Of a stretch of 64,000 nucleotides of DNA, positions 51,973 through 59,807 are shown piece by piece. The position numbers and the translations under genes are program-made. Numbering within the stretch: position 1 is the first letter of the stretch; each line of letters begins with the position of its first letter. The notes beneath the pieces are model-generated. The model did no database searches. It saw nothing but the letters and a program-made list of their open reading frames with translations, and was not told where the DNA came from. Source of the DNA: Acrocarpospora macrocephala (GTDB lineage Bacteria > Actinomycetota > Actinomycetes > Streptosporangiales > Streptosporangiaceae); contig NZ_BLAE01000033.1 in assembly GCF_009687865.1 (NCBI RefSeq), positions 1 to 64,000 on the forward strand. The letters are read 5' to 3'.

Positions 51973-53672
51973 TGATGGCAGAGGTCGCGGAACCGCTCGT
52001 CGACGCGATGGTCGCCGGTGGGGTCCGGGTGCTGTTCTTCGCCTCGGGCTCCGACGTGATGGTGTTCCAGGAGGAGATCGCCCGGCGCGAGGCGCACGGC
52101 CTGCCCGCGCCGCGCCTGGTCCCCGTGCTGCACGAAACCGTGGGTCTCAACGCGGCCATGGGGTTCGCGATGGCCGGCGGCGGGGTGGCCGCGGTCGCCG
52201 CGCACGTGGACGTGGGCACCCTCAACATGGGGGCCGCCTGGCATACGCTGCGCCGCTGCGGCGAACCCGTGCTGATCCTCGCGGGTTCGCCGCCCACCTC
52301 GGAACCGGGTGTCCGGCGCGGCGGGCGCGATCATCCGGTGTACTGGCTGCAGGAGCCGGTCGACCAGCGGACGCTGTTCCGGCCGTACCTGAAATGGGAC
52401 TGGCGGCTGTCCTCCTTCGACAATCCCGGGCTGGTGGTCAGCCGGGCGCTGCAGATCGCGCGCAGCGAACCCAGCGGAGCCGCCATGGTGACCCTGCCCC
52501 GCGACGTGGTGATGGGGCAGGCGCCCGATCTCCCCTACCCTGACACCGGACGGCTCGGCCTGCCCGCGCCCACACACCCGGATCCGGAGGCCATCTCCCG
52601 GCTCGCCCGCCTGATCGCCGATGCCGACTGCCCGATGATCGTCACCGGCGCCAGCGGGCGGGACCCGCGGACCGTGCCGTTGCTCACCGAACTGGTCGAG
52701 CTGGCGGGCGCCTGGGTCACCGAAAGCGGCTGGCGCGAGCGCCTCAACATCTCCTCACGCCACCCGATGCTGGCCACCGGACCGGCGCTCGGCGCGGCGG
52801 ACCTGGTCCTGGTCGTCGACCGCCATATTCCGTGGGTGCCCGACGGCGGCCCGGACGCGCCTCCCGAGGACGCCACGGTCGCCTGGCTGGGCCGGGATGT
52901 GCTCGTCGCCGACGTGCCGATCGTCGAGCATCCCGCCGATCTGCGCATCCCGTGCACCACCGGGAACGGGCTCGCCGCGCTGGTCGCCGCGCTCCGCGAC
53001 GCGCACACACCGGTCACCCGCCGCCGCGCGCAGGCCCGGCTGGCCGAGGGCCGACGCCGCCGCGCCGCGCTCGACACGCGACAGGACGCGGAGGCCATCG
53101 CGGCACCGGGAAGCCCGGTCGACCCCCGCCGGGTCGCCTACGAGCTGGGCCTGCTCCTCGGCGACGACGCCATCCTGCTCGACGAGGCCGTCTCCAACGC
53201 CCCGCACGTACGAGCTCACCACCGCGGCGGCAGGCCGGGGTCGTTCTTCGCGCAGAGCGGCAGCGCGGGCGGATGGGGGTCAGGCGCGGCACTGGGCGCC
53301 AAGCTCGCGGCCCCGGAACGGGACATCGTGCTCGCTTCCGGCGACGGCTTCTACTGGTTCGGGTCGCCCGGCGCCGCACTCTGGACCGCCCGCCACGCGG
53401 GCGCCCCGTACCTGGCGGTGGTGTTCGTCAACGGCCGCTACAGCACCGGCACCGTCCAGGCCGGCCACTTCTATCCAGGCGGGTACGCCGAGGCTGCCGG
53501 ATTCCCTGGAGGCGTCTTCGACCCGCCGCCCGACTACGCCGCCGAGGCCGCCGCGGCCGGCGGCTGGGGGCGGTACATCGACGACGCCGACCAGGTGGCG
53601 CAGGCGCTCCGCGAAGGGCTCGCGCGGACCCGCGAAGGGGTCCCCGCCGTCGTGGCCGTCCGAGTGCGCTGA
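51972..53672 (+). CDS. Thiamine-diphosphate-dependent enzyme (acetolactate synthase/decarboxylase-like)
   Basis: A 566-residue ThDP enzyme of the AHAS/benzoylformate decarboxylase superfamily. The catalytic Glu is in VLHETVGLNAAMGFAMAGG (about residue 56). The central domain follows with CPMIVTGASGRDP, and the C-terminal ThDP-Mg site is ASGDGFYWFGSPGAALWTA with FVNGRYSTG as the NxxY-type end. It starts at ATG 51972 or 51975, overlapping the ABC ATPase stop by 1 nt. It probably decarboxylates or carboligates a 2-oxo acid in the pathway. The sequence does not match a well-known specific enzyme; related proteins occur in catabolic clusters with amidohydrolases and SDRs. Confidence 0.83.
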   Translation: MMAEVAEPLVDAMVAGGVRVLFFASGSDVMVFQEEIARREAHGLPAPRLVPVLHETVGLNAAMGFAMAGGGVAAVAAHVDVGTLNMGAAWHTLRRCGEPVLILAGSPPTSEPGVRRGGRDHPVYWLQEPVDQRTLFRPYLKWDWRLSSFDNPGLVVSRALQIARSEPSGAAMVTLPRDVVMGQAPDLPYPDTGRLGLPAPTHPDPEAISRLARLIADADCPMIVTGASGRDPRTVPLLTELVELAGAWVTESGWRERLNISSRHPMLATGPALGAADLVLVVDRHIPWVPDGGPDAPPEDATVAWLGRDVLVADVPIVEHPADLRIPCTTGNGLAALVAALRDAHTPVTRRRAQARLAEGRRRRAALDTRQDAEAIAAPGSPVDPRRVAYELGLLLGDDAILLDEAVSNAPHVRAHHRGGRPGSFFAQSGSAGGWGSGAALGAKLAAPERDIVLASGDGFYWFGSPGAALWTARHAGAPYLAVVFVNGRYSTGTVQAGHFYPGGYAEAAGFPGGVFDPPPDYAAEAAAAGGWGRYIDDADQVAQALREGLARTREGVPAVVAVRVR

Positions 53673-53700
53673 GCATGCTCAACCGAGGAAGGACCTGAAC

Positions 53701-54555
53701 GTGAGCGACATGCGGATCATCGATGCGCGCAGCCGGCCGCCGATAGCGGCGTTTCTCCCCGATCGCACGTACGTCAACCTGGAGCGCACCCTGCGCAACG
53801 TGCGGGCCAGGGGCTGGCGGCCGACGCCCAGCATGGAACGCCCCGACCTCGACGGCTACCTCACCGAATGCGACAAGGCGGGCATCGTGCGCGCCGGTAT
53901 ACCCGCGCGGGCGCCAAACCGGTGGTGGGGCGGGCAGGGCAACGAGCCGGTTCTCGCCGCCTGCGCGGAACGGCCGGAGTTCTTCTTCCCGTACGCGGCG
54001 GTGGACCCCTTCGCCGACGCCGCCGCCGAGTCGGTGGCCAGGCTCCACGAGCGTGGCACCCGCGCGATCGTCATAGAACCAGGCATCGCCGACGAACCAG
54101 CCTACGTTGACGATCCCAGGATCAACCCGGTGTACGAGGCGTGCCAGGCTCTCGGCCTGCCGGCGCTCCTGATGGGCGGCGGGGAGACCGGGCCCGACCT
54201 GTCGTTCAGCGACCCGCTGCGCTTCGAGCAGGTGGCGATCCGTTTCCCCGAGCTGCCGCTGGTGAACGTCCACGGTGGATGGCCGCTGGCGCAGGCGGCG
54301 CTGGGTGTGGCCTTCCGCCGCCCCAACGTGTGGCTGCTGCCGGACGTGTACTTTCCCGGCCTGCCCGGCGAGCACGACTACGTGCTGGCGATGCGCACGT
54401 ACCTCGCGGACCGCTTCCTGTTCGCCACCGGCTACCCGTTCTGCCCGGTGCAGGCCACAGTGGACCGCTACCTGTCGTTCGGGCTGCCGGACGAAGTCGT
54501 GGAGAACGTGCTGTATCGCAACGCGGCCCGGCTCTTCGGATTGGATCCCCAATGA
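53701..54555 (+). CDS. Amidohydrolase-superfamily protein lacking the HxH motif
   Basis: A 284-residue TIM-barrel protein of the amidohydrolase-2 group. The usual N-terminal metal motif DxHxH is replaced by IDARSRPPIAAF, and the late GSDxP segment reads FATGYPFCPV, so two normal metal-ligand positions are missing. Later His residues are kept (VNVHGGWPLAQAALG). It may be a metal-independent lactonase, decarboxylase or a non-catalytic relative. GTG 53701 begins the product VSDMRIIDAR. It overlaps the first SDR by 4 bp. In-cluster role is unknown. Confidence 0.75.
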   Translation: MSDMRIIDARSRPPIAAFLPDRTYVNLERTLRNVRARGWRPTPSMERPDLDGYLTECDKAGIVRAGIPARAPNRWWGGQGNEPVLAACAERPEFFFPYAAVDPFADAAAESVARLHERGTRAIVIEPGIADEPAYVDDPRINPVYEACQALGLPALLMGGGETGPDLSFSDPLRFEQVAIRFPELPLVNVHGGWPLAQAALGVAFRRPNVWLLPDVYFPGLPGEHDYVLAMRTYLADRFLFATGYPFCPVQATVDRYLSFGLPDEVVENVLYRNAARLFGLDPQ

Positions 54556-55268
54556 TCGTGCAGGAGTTCCACGGGGCGGTCGCGGTGGTCACCGGGGCGG
54601 GCAGCGGCATCGGCCACGGTGTGGTGACCGCCCTGGCCGCACGCGGCGCCCAGGTTGTCGCGGCCGACCTCGACCCGGCCGGTCTGCCTGAGGCGCCCGG
54701 CATCCGGACCGTGACGGCCGATGTGACCAGCCCCGGCGACGTCCGGCGGGTCTTCGCCGCGGCCGACAGCCTGGGCGGGGCGGACCTGCTGGTCAACGCG
54801 GCGGGAATCGCGGTGACCAGGCCACTGCTGGAGCACACCGACGACGACTGGGACCGGGTGCTCGCCGTGAACCTCAAGGGCAGCTTCCTGTGCCTGCGCG
54901 AGGCCGCCCGCACGATGACGGCCCGGCGGCGGGGCTCCGTCGTGAACGTGTCCTCGATCGTGTCCATCATCGCCTCGCCCACACCCGAGATCGCCTACGA
55001 CGCGAGCAAGGGCGGGGTGTCCCAGCTGACGCGCTCCGCCGCCGCCGAACTCGGCCCGCACGGCGTGCGCGTCAACGCCGTCGCCCCGGGACCGGTGCCC
55101 ACCGCGCTGTACGGCCCGCCCGCCGGTGCCGTCGCCCGGAACATCCCGCTCGGACGGCTCGGCACGGTCGAGGACATCGTGGCCCCCATCCTCTTCCTCT
55201 GCTCCACCGCGGCGGCCTGGATCACCGGCCACGTGCTGGTGGTCGACGGCGGGCGGGTGCTCCGGTGA
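54552..55268 (+). CDS. Short-chain dehydrogenase/reductase (classical SDR) 1
   Basis: A 238-residue classical SDR. NAD(P) motif VVTGAGSGIGHGV, with an acidic Asp (AADLDPAGL) after the second strand that favours NAD; NAAG in VNAAGIAVTRP; catalytic Ser in VVNVSSIVS and Tyr/Lys in AYDASKGG. It oxidises or reduces a hydroxyl/carbonyl group. It overlaps both neighbours by 4 bp within the catabolic operon. Specific substrate unknown. Confidence 0.88.
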   Translation: MIVQEFHGAVAVVTGAGSGIGHGVVTALAARGAQVVAADLDPAGLPEAPGIRTVTADVTSPGDVRRVFAAADSLGGADLLVNAAGIAVTRPLLEHTDDDWDRVLAVNLKGSFLCLREAARTMTARRRGSVVNVSSIVSIIASPTPEIAYDASKGGVSQLTRSAAAELGPHGVRVNAVAPGPVPTALYGPPAGAVARNIPLGRLGTVEDIVAPILFLCSTAAAWITGHVLVVDGGRVLR

Positions 55269-56008
55269 GAGGGCTGGAAGGCCGCGTGGCCGTGGTGACC
55301 GGCGGCGGCCGGGGAATCGGCGCGGCGGTGTGCCGACGGCTGGCCGAGGAGGGCGCGGCCGTGGCCGTACTCGACCTGGACCCCGAGCCCGCCGCACAGG
55401 TCGCGCGGACGCTGCCCGGGGCCGGCGCGTACGCGGCGGACGCGGGCGACCGGGCCGAGGTGGAGGACGTGGTCCGGCGCGTGCTGGCCAGGCACGGGCG
55501 GATCGACGTCCTCGTGCCGTGCGCGGGCGTCATGCGTGGCGCGCCCGTCACCGAGATGACCGACCAGAACTGGACCGAGGTGCTGACCAGCCACCTCACG
55601 GGGGCGTTCACCGCCGTGCGGGCCGTCACCCCGGCCATGACCGCCCAAGGGTACGGCCGGATCGTGCTCATCTCCTCGATCGCGGCACGCGGCATAGCCG
55701 GTCACGTCAACTACGGCACGGCCAAGGCCGGAATCGCCGGAATGGCTCGATCACTGGCCCTGGAGCTCGGCCCGCACGGCGTGACGGTCAACGCGGTGGC
55801 GCCCGGCTTCATCGCGACCAGGATGACCCGCGAGGGGGCCGAGCGCCGTGGGCGCACCTGGGAGGAGCACGCCGCGCAGGCGGCCGCGGGCATCGCGCTG
55901 CGCCGGATCGGCACACCGGAAGACGTCGCGGCCGTGGTCGCGTTCCTGGCCGGCGCCGACGCGGGCTATGTGACGGGCCAGGTGATCCACGTCAGTGGTG
56001 ATCCCTGA
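55265..56008 (+). CDS. Short-chain dehydrogenase/reductase (classical SDR) 2
   Basis: A 247-residue classical SDR. NAD(P) motif VVTGGGRGIGAAV, Asp in VLDLDPEPA, CAG in VPCAGVMRG replacing the usual NNAG, catalytic Ser in VLISSIAARG and Tyr/Lys in NYGTAKAGI; C-terminal VIHVSGDP is FabG-like. GTG 55265 overlaps the first SDR by 4 bp. It is the last gene of the rightward operon, and its 3' end overlaps the convergent lysR gene by 17 bp, which could give antisense interference. Confidence 0.88.
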   Translation: MRGLEGRVAVVTGGGRGIGAAVCRRLAEEGAAVAVLDLDPEPAAQVARTLPGAGAYAADAGDRAEVEDVVRRVLARHGRIDVLVPCAGVMRGAPVTEMTDQNWTEVLTSHLTGAFTAVRAVTPAMTAQGYGRIVLISSIAARGIAGHVNYGTAKAGIAGMARSLALELGPHGVTVNAVAPGFIATRMTREGAERRGRTWEEHAAQAAAGIALRRIGTPEDVAAVVAFLAGADAGYVTGQVIHVSGDP

Positions 56009-57002
56009 GCTGTGCCGAATTCTCCATCGTGATCGCCGTCTTCGGCGCGACCAGCGCCGCGGCGTCGGCGTCCATCCGGGGCGGCCAGCTGCCCGGCTCG
56101 GGCAGATGCTCCCGGGCCAGCCGGAGCAGCTTCTCGATCGTCTTACGCCGTGGCGTGTCCGAACGGTAGAGGGCGGTCAGCACCCGGCGCGGCTTGTACG
56201 CTTCGTCGATCTCCACCACGTGCACATTGCTGCTCGGCAGCAGCGTCACCGCCCGGGGCACCACGGTCACCCCCATGCCGACCTCGACGAACCGGATCGC
56301 CATCTCCATCCAGCCGGTCTCGATCACCGGGGAGACCGACACCCCCGCCTTCGCGAAGAACTCGTCCAGCACGGTGCGCAGCGTGTACTGCTTGGGGAAG
56401 AGCACCAGCTGCTCGTCGCGCAGGGCCGCCAGGGGCACCGAGCCGTCGGCGATGAACGGGTGCCCGTCCGGCACCATGATCACCCAGTCATCCTCGAACA
56501 GGGAGTGCACCTCCATGCCGACACCCGGCGACACGGACAGCCCGTCGTCGCCGAGGCTCGCGATACCCAGGTCCAACTGCCCGATACTGACCTTCAGGAA
56601 GATCTCGGCGGTGATGATGTCCTCGATGCGGATGTCGAGCTTCTCGTGTGACCGGCTCAGGTTCGCCAGCACCTCCGGCAGCCAGACGAGCAGCGGTCCC
56701 ATGGTGACTCCAAGCCGCAGCGGCTGGCCGCGGTGCCGCTGCCGGGACTTGGCCGACTGCTCCAGCTCGTTGGCGACGCTGAGCAGCAGCATCGCCTGGT
56801 CGAACAGGGCCTCGCCGTGCGCCGTCAGCCGCGCCCCGTGCCGTCCCCGGTCGAAGAGCCTGCAGCCCAGATGCCGCTCCAGCAGGAGAATCTGCTCGCT
56901 CAGCGCCGACTGGGTCACATGCAGCGCGGCTGAGGCCGCCGTGAAACTACCCCGCTGGGCGATTTCCACGAAGTACCGGTAATGCCTGAGCTCCGCAGCC
57001 AT
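55992..57002 (-). CDS. LysR-family transcriptional regulator of the catabolic cluster
   Basis: A 336-residue LysR regulator. N-terminal helix-turn-helix (LRHYRYFVEIAQRGSFTAAS, then AALHVTQSALSEQI) and a two-lobed effector domain (PLRLGVTMGPLLVWLPEVLA; DLGIASLGDDGLSV; WVIMVPDGHPF). It is divergent from the LigJ-like gene; the shared 95-bp region holds the composite operator at 57024-57050, with the LysR box centred about -66 from the expected start of that gene. The same operator occurs twice upstream of the HpaB-type gene, so it likely activates both operons and controls itself. The inducer is probably the aromatic substrate or a pathway intermediate. Confidence 0.88.
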   Translation of the reverse strand: MAAELRHYRYFVEIAQRGSFTAASAALHVTQSALSEQILLLERHLGCRLFDRGRHGARLTAHGEALFDQAMLLLSVANELEQSAKSRQRHRGQPLRLGVTMGPLLVWLPEVLANLSRSHEKLDIRIEDIITAEIFLKVSIGQLDLGIASLGDDGLSVSPGVGMEVHSLFEDDWVIMVPDGHPFIADGSVPLAALRDEQLVLFPKQYTLRTVLDEFFAKAGVSVSPVIETGWMEMAIRFVEVGMGVTVVPRAVTLLPSSNVHVVEIDEAYKPRRVLTALYRSDTPRRKTIEKLLRLAREHLPEPGSWPPRMDADAAALVAPKTAITMENSAQLRDHH

Positions 57003-57023
57003 TCACGCAGCGTACGCCATACC

Positions 57024-57090
57024 ATCGGCGGTCCCGATGGTTCGCATCGGCACTCTGCGTTGGACCCCTCCGCCGGCCGGTACCTACGGT
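57024..57090 (+). promoter_or_regulatory. LysR-type promoter P3 of the LigJ-like operon
   Basis: Composite operator at 57024-57050, 9-bp gap, TTGGAC at 57060-57065, 19 bp, TACGGT at 57085-57090. The start point is expected at about 57097-57098, the same base as the ATG, with no Shine-Dalgarno, so a leaderless transcript is likely. Confidence 0.8.
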
Positions 57091-57097
57091 CGAAGCT

Positions 57098-58090
57098 ATG
57101 CAGATCATTGACGTGCACGGGCACATCAGCGCCCCGCTGGCACTGTACGCCTACCAGGCGCAGCTGATCGCGAGCAAGGGCTTCCACGGCAAGGGCCGCC
57201 CCGCCTGCTCCGACGAGGAGGTCGTCGACGCGGCCAAGCCCCATGTCGAACTGCTGCGCAAGCTCAGCGTGGACACCCAGTTCATCTCCCCCCGGCCGTT
57301 CGCGATGATGCACTCGCAGAAACCCGAGCGGATCGTGCACTGGTACACCGAACACGTCAACGACATGATCCACAAGCAGGTGACGGCCTACCCGGACGTC
57401 TTCGTGGGCGTGGCCGGTCTGCCGCAGTCCGCCGGGGTGAGCCCGGCCTGCGCCGTCGCCGAACTGGAGCGCTGCGTCACCGAACTGGGCTTCGTCGGCT
57501 GCGTGCTCAACCCGGACCCGGGCGAGGGCGACTACGCGAGCCCGCCCCTGGGCGACGAGTGGTGGTATCCGCTCTACGAGAAGATGGTGGAGCTGGACGT
57601 TCCCGCGCTAATCCACACCGCGGCCTGCGCCAACCCCCGGGAGTCGTACTCCAACCACTTCATCACCGAGGAGAGCATCGCGATCCTCTCCCTCGTGGAG
57701 TCGCGGGTCTTCACGGACTTCCCCGGCCTGAAGCTGATCGTGGCGCACGGTGGCGGCTCCATCCCATACCAGATCGGCCGCTGGCGTGCCCAGCGGCTGC
57801 AGAAGAACGCCGAGCGCTTCGACGACAGCCTGCGCCGCCTCTACTTCGACACCGTCCTGTACAGCCCCGAGGCGCTGGAACTGCTGCTCAAGGTAGCCGG
57901 CCCGGACCGCTGCCTGTTCGCCACCGAGGCGCCAGGGATCGGCTCCGGCTACGACCCGGAGGTCGGCCGCACGCTCGACGACCTCAAACCGGTGGTCGAA
58001 GGCATCGGCTGGCTCACCGCCGAACAGCGCGAAGCGGTCTTCCACGGCAACGCGCGCACGGTGTTCAGCCGCTGGAAGGCGGCGCTGTGA
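57098..58090 (+). CDS. Amidohydrolase-superfamily 4-oxalomesaconate hydratase (LigJ-like)
   Basis: A 330-residue TIM-barrel metal enzyme. The N-terminal metal motif is IDVHGHI (His7, His9), with further ligands in LIHTAACANP and IVAHGGGSIPYQIGRWRAQR. Segments AVAELERCVTELGFVGCVLN, PDPGEGD and WWYPLYEKMVELDVPALIH closely match the LigJ hydratase of the protocatechuate 4,5-cleavage pathway, as I remember it, more than ACMSD or lactonases. The predicted reaction is hydration of 4-oxalomesaconate to 4-carboxy-4-hydroxy-2-oxoadipate, substrate of the RraA-type aldolase. It is probably translated from a leaderless mRNA and overlaps the M24 gene by 4 bp. Confidence 0.82.
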   Translation: MQIIDVHGHISAPLALYAYQAQLIASKGFHGKGRPACSDEEVVDAAKPHVELLRKLSVDTQFISPRPFAMMHSQKPERIVHWYTEHVNDMIHKQVTAYPDVFVGVAGLPQSAGVSPACAVAELERCVTELGFVGCVLNPDPGEGDYASPPLGDEWWYPLYEKMVELDVPALIHTAACANPRESYSNHFITEESIAILSLVESRVFTDFPGLKLIVAHGGGSIPYQIGRWRAQRLQKNAERFDDSLRRLYFDTVLYSPEALELLLKVAGPDRCLFATEAPGIGSGYDPEVGRTLDDLKPVVEGIGWLTAEQREAVFHGNARTVFSRWKAAL

Positions 58091-59226
58091 CCGTGCCGAT
58101 GGACCACCCGGGGCGTCGCGCCCGCTTCTCCGAGGCCCTCACGGCGGCAGGCATCGACCTCGCCTTCTGCCCACCATCGGGAGACCTGGAGTACCTGACC
58201 GGGTTCCCCCGTCGCATGGCCTCGTTCGGCAACAACGAGTACGCCAACCAGTGGGTCGCGGGCGCGCTCTTCCGCCCCGGCGCCGAACCCGTCTACGTGA
58301 TCCCTCAGGGTTACGCCGCCTTCAACCTGCCCGGCGGCATCGACGGCGAGGTCGTCGCGGTCGCCAACACAGACGACGCGGCGACGGTGTTCGCCGGGCT
58401 CCTGCGCAAGCACGGCCCGCCCCGCACTGTCGCCGTGTCCGCGCGGACCTTCGGCGCGACCGCCGTACGCATCCTGGAAACCCTTCCGGAAGTACGCCTG
58501 GTCGATCTCGACACCGTGCTCAACCCGCTGCGCCGGGTGAAGTCCGCGGAGGAACTGCACGCCCTGGAGCGCGCGAGCCTCATCTGCGACACGGTGATGG
58601 CCGAGATCACGCCCCGGGTCGCGGTGGGCGTGACCGAACTGGAGATCGCCGCCGAAATCGACTACCTGATGCGCAAACATGGTGGGCGCACGTCCTCCTT
58701 CGACACCGGCGTCTTCGCGATGGGCCCCGGCGACGGCCGCGACGCCTCCACCCGCGTCAGCGCCAACGCCCTCGTGCCCGGCCTCGGAGTCTCCTTCGAC
58801 TTCGGTACGGTCGTGGACGGCTACTGCTCCGACTTCGGCCGTACGGTGCACCTCGGCGAGCCCGGCGAAGAGTACCGCCGGGTCTACGACATCGTCATCG
58901 CCGCCCAGGCCGCCGGCATGGCCGCGGCCCTACCCGGCGCCACCGCCGCCGACGTGCACCGGGCCACCCGCCAAGTGATCGTCGACGCCGGTTACGGCGA
59001 CCGGTTCCGCCACCGCACCGGCCACTGCATCGGCCTGGACACCCACGAGCGCCCCTTCATCTCCGAGGAGGACCACACGGTGCTGGAAGAAGGCATGACC
59101 TTCACCATCGAGCCGTCGATCTTCTGGCCCGGCCACGTCGGCGCCCGCGTCGAAGACCTCTTCGTCTGCACCCCCACCGGCGCCCACAGCCTCAACCGTT
59201 ACCACCGCGAAATGGTGGTGGTCTGA
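58087..59226 (+). CDS. M24-family (Xaa-Pro aminopeptidase/creatinase-like) enzyme
   Basis: A 379-residue pita-bread-fold protein. An N-terminal creatinase-like domain (FCPPSGDLEYLTGFPRRMA) is followed by the M24 catalytic domain with the full metal set: Asp in SFDFGTVVDGYCSDFGRT (two Asp), His in GHCIGLDTHERP, Glu in FTIEPSIFWPG and Glu in ARVEDLFVCT. These favour a metal-dependent peptidase or amidase rather than creatinase, which lacks metals. It starts at GTG 58087, overlapping the LigJ-like stop. It may cleave an amide or peptide-like bond in the cluster's substrate, which would explain the peptide-type ABC importer. Confidence 0.85.
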   Translation: MTVPMDHPGRRARFSEALTAAGIDLAFCPPSGDLEYLTGFPRRMASFGNNEYANQWVAGALFRPGAEPVYVIPQGYAAFNLPGGIDGEVVAVANTDDAATVFAGLLRKHGPPRTVAVSARTFGATAVRILETLPEVRLVDLDTVLNPLRRVKSAEELHALERASLICDTVMAEITPRVAVGVTELEIAAEIDYLMRKHGGRTSSFDTGVFAMGPGDGRDASTRVSANALVPGLGVSFDFGTVVDGYCSDFGRTVHLGEPGEEYRRVYDIVIAAQAAGMAAALPGATAADVHRATRQVIVDAGYGDRFRHRTGHCIGLDTHERPFISEEDHTVLEEGMTFTIEPSIFWPGHVGARVEDLFVCTPTGAHSLNRYHREMVVV

Positions 59227-59227
59227 G

Positions 59228-59617
59228 ATGGCCAAACGCCGCCAGGTCATCGACGTGCCCGGCGTACGCCACGGCACCGCCCCCATCCCGATGGGCATCC
59301 GCATCGGAAACATGGTCTATTCCAGCGGCGTCCACGGCATGGACCCCGAATCCGGGCAAGTGCCCGAGGACCCCGCCCGTCAGGTGGAACTCGTCTTCCA
59401 GCACATGCGCACCATCGTGGAGAACGCCGGCGGCACCACAGACGACATCGCCATGGTCATCTTCAACCTCACCGATGACGCCCATCGACCCCTCGTACAC
59501 GCCGAGTGGATCAAGATGTTTCCCCATGACGACGACCGCCCGGCCCGCAACACACACATCATGCCCCTCGGCATGGGCATGATCATCCACGTCCTGATGA
59601 CCGCCGTCCTGGAATGA
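59228..59617 (+). CDS. RidA/YjgF-family protein
   Basis: A 129-residue trimeric RidA-fold protein. Segments: YSSGVHGMDPESGQVPEDPARQV and FQHMRTIVENAGGTTDDIAMV are typical. In canonical enamine deaminases the conserved Arg lies in a C-terminal ARSCVE-like stretch; here the region reads RPARNTHIMPLGMG, so an Arg is near but the surrounding residues differ. It starts 1 nt after the M24 stop. Within catabolic operons such proteins hydrolyse enamine/imine or isomerise intermediates. Confidence 0.82.
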   Translation: MAKRRQVIDVPGVRHGTAPIPMGIRIGNMVYSSGVHGMDPESGQVPEDPARQVELVFQHMRTIVENAGGTTDDIAMVIFNLTDDAHRPLVHAEWIKMFPHDDDRPARNTHIMPLGMGMIIHVLMTAVLE

Positions 59618-59632
59618 CACCCCTGTGGAGGG

Positions 59633-59731
59633 CTAATGTGCGCGAGCCTGCGCCACGACGGCACCGGCCGCCGCTTCGAGCAGCCCGGTGTCCGACTGCA
59701 GGATCATCATCCGGAAACCGTGCCGCCCCAG
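59633..59731 (-). pseudogene. Possible C-terminal remnant of an HpcH/HpaI aldolase
   Basis: Minus-strand frame ending at the TAG at 59633-59635 reads HGFRMMILQSDTGLLEAAAG then AVVAQARAH. This resembles the last helix-strand-helix of HpcH/HpaI-type aldolases (SD-x-LL pattern). The frame continues a little upstream but without family sequence, so only about 30 codons would remain of a gene of about 250. The call rests on short similarity by eye; chance is possible. Confidence 0.3.
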
Positions 59732-59807
59732 TACTGAAGGGACTGTAAGAGCGCGGCGGGGGCCTATGATCACCGCTGTAACTTCTTTTTGGAACGAGGA
59801 GACGATC

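Noticed and set aside
38362-59617. Antibiotic or other secondary-metabolite biosynthesis cluster
   Set aside because: No PKS, NRPS or terpene genes; the enzyme set, importer and LysR control are catabolic.
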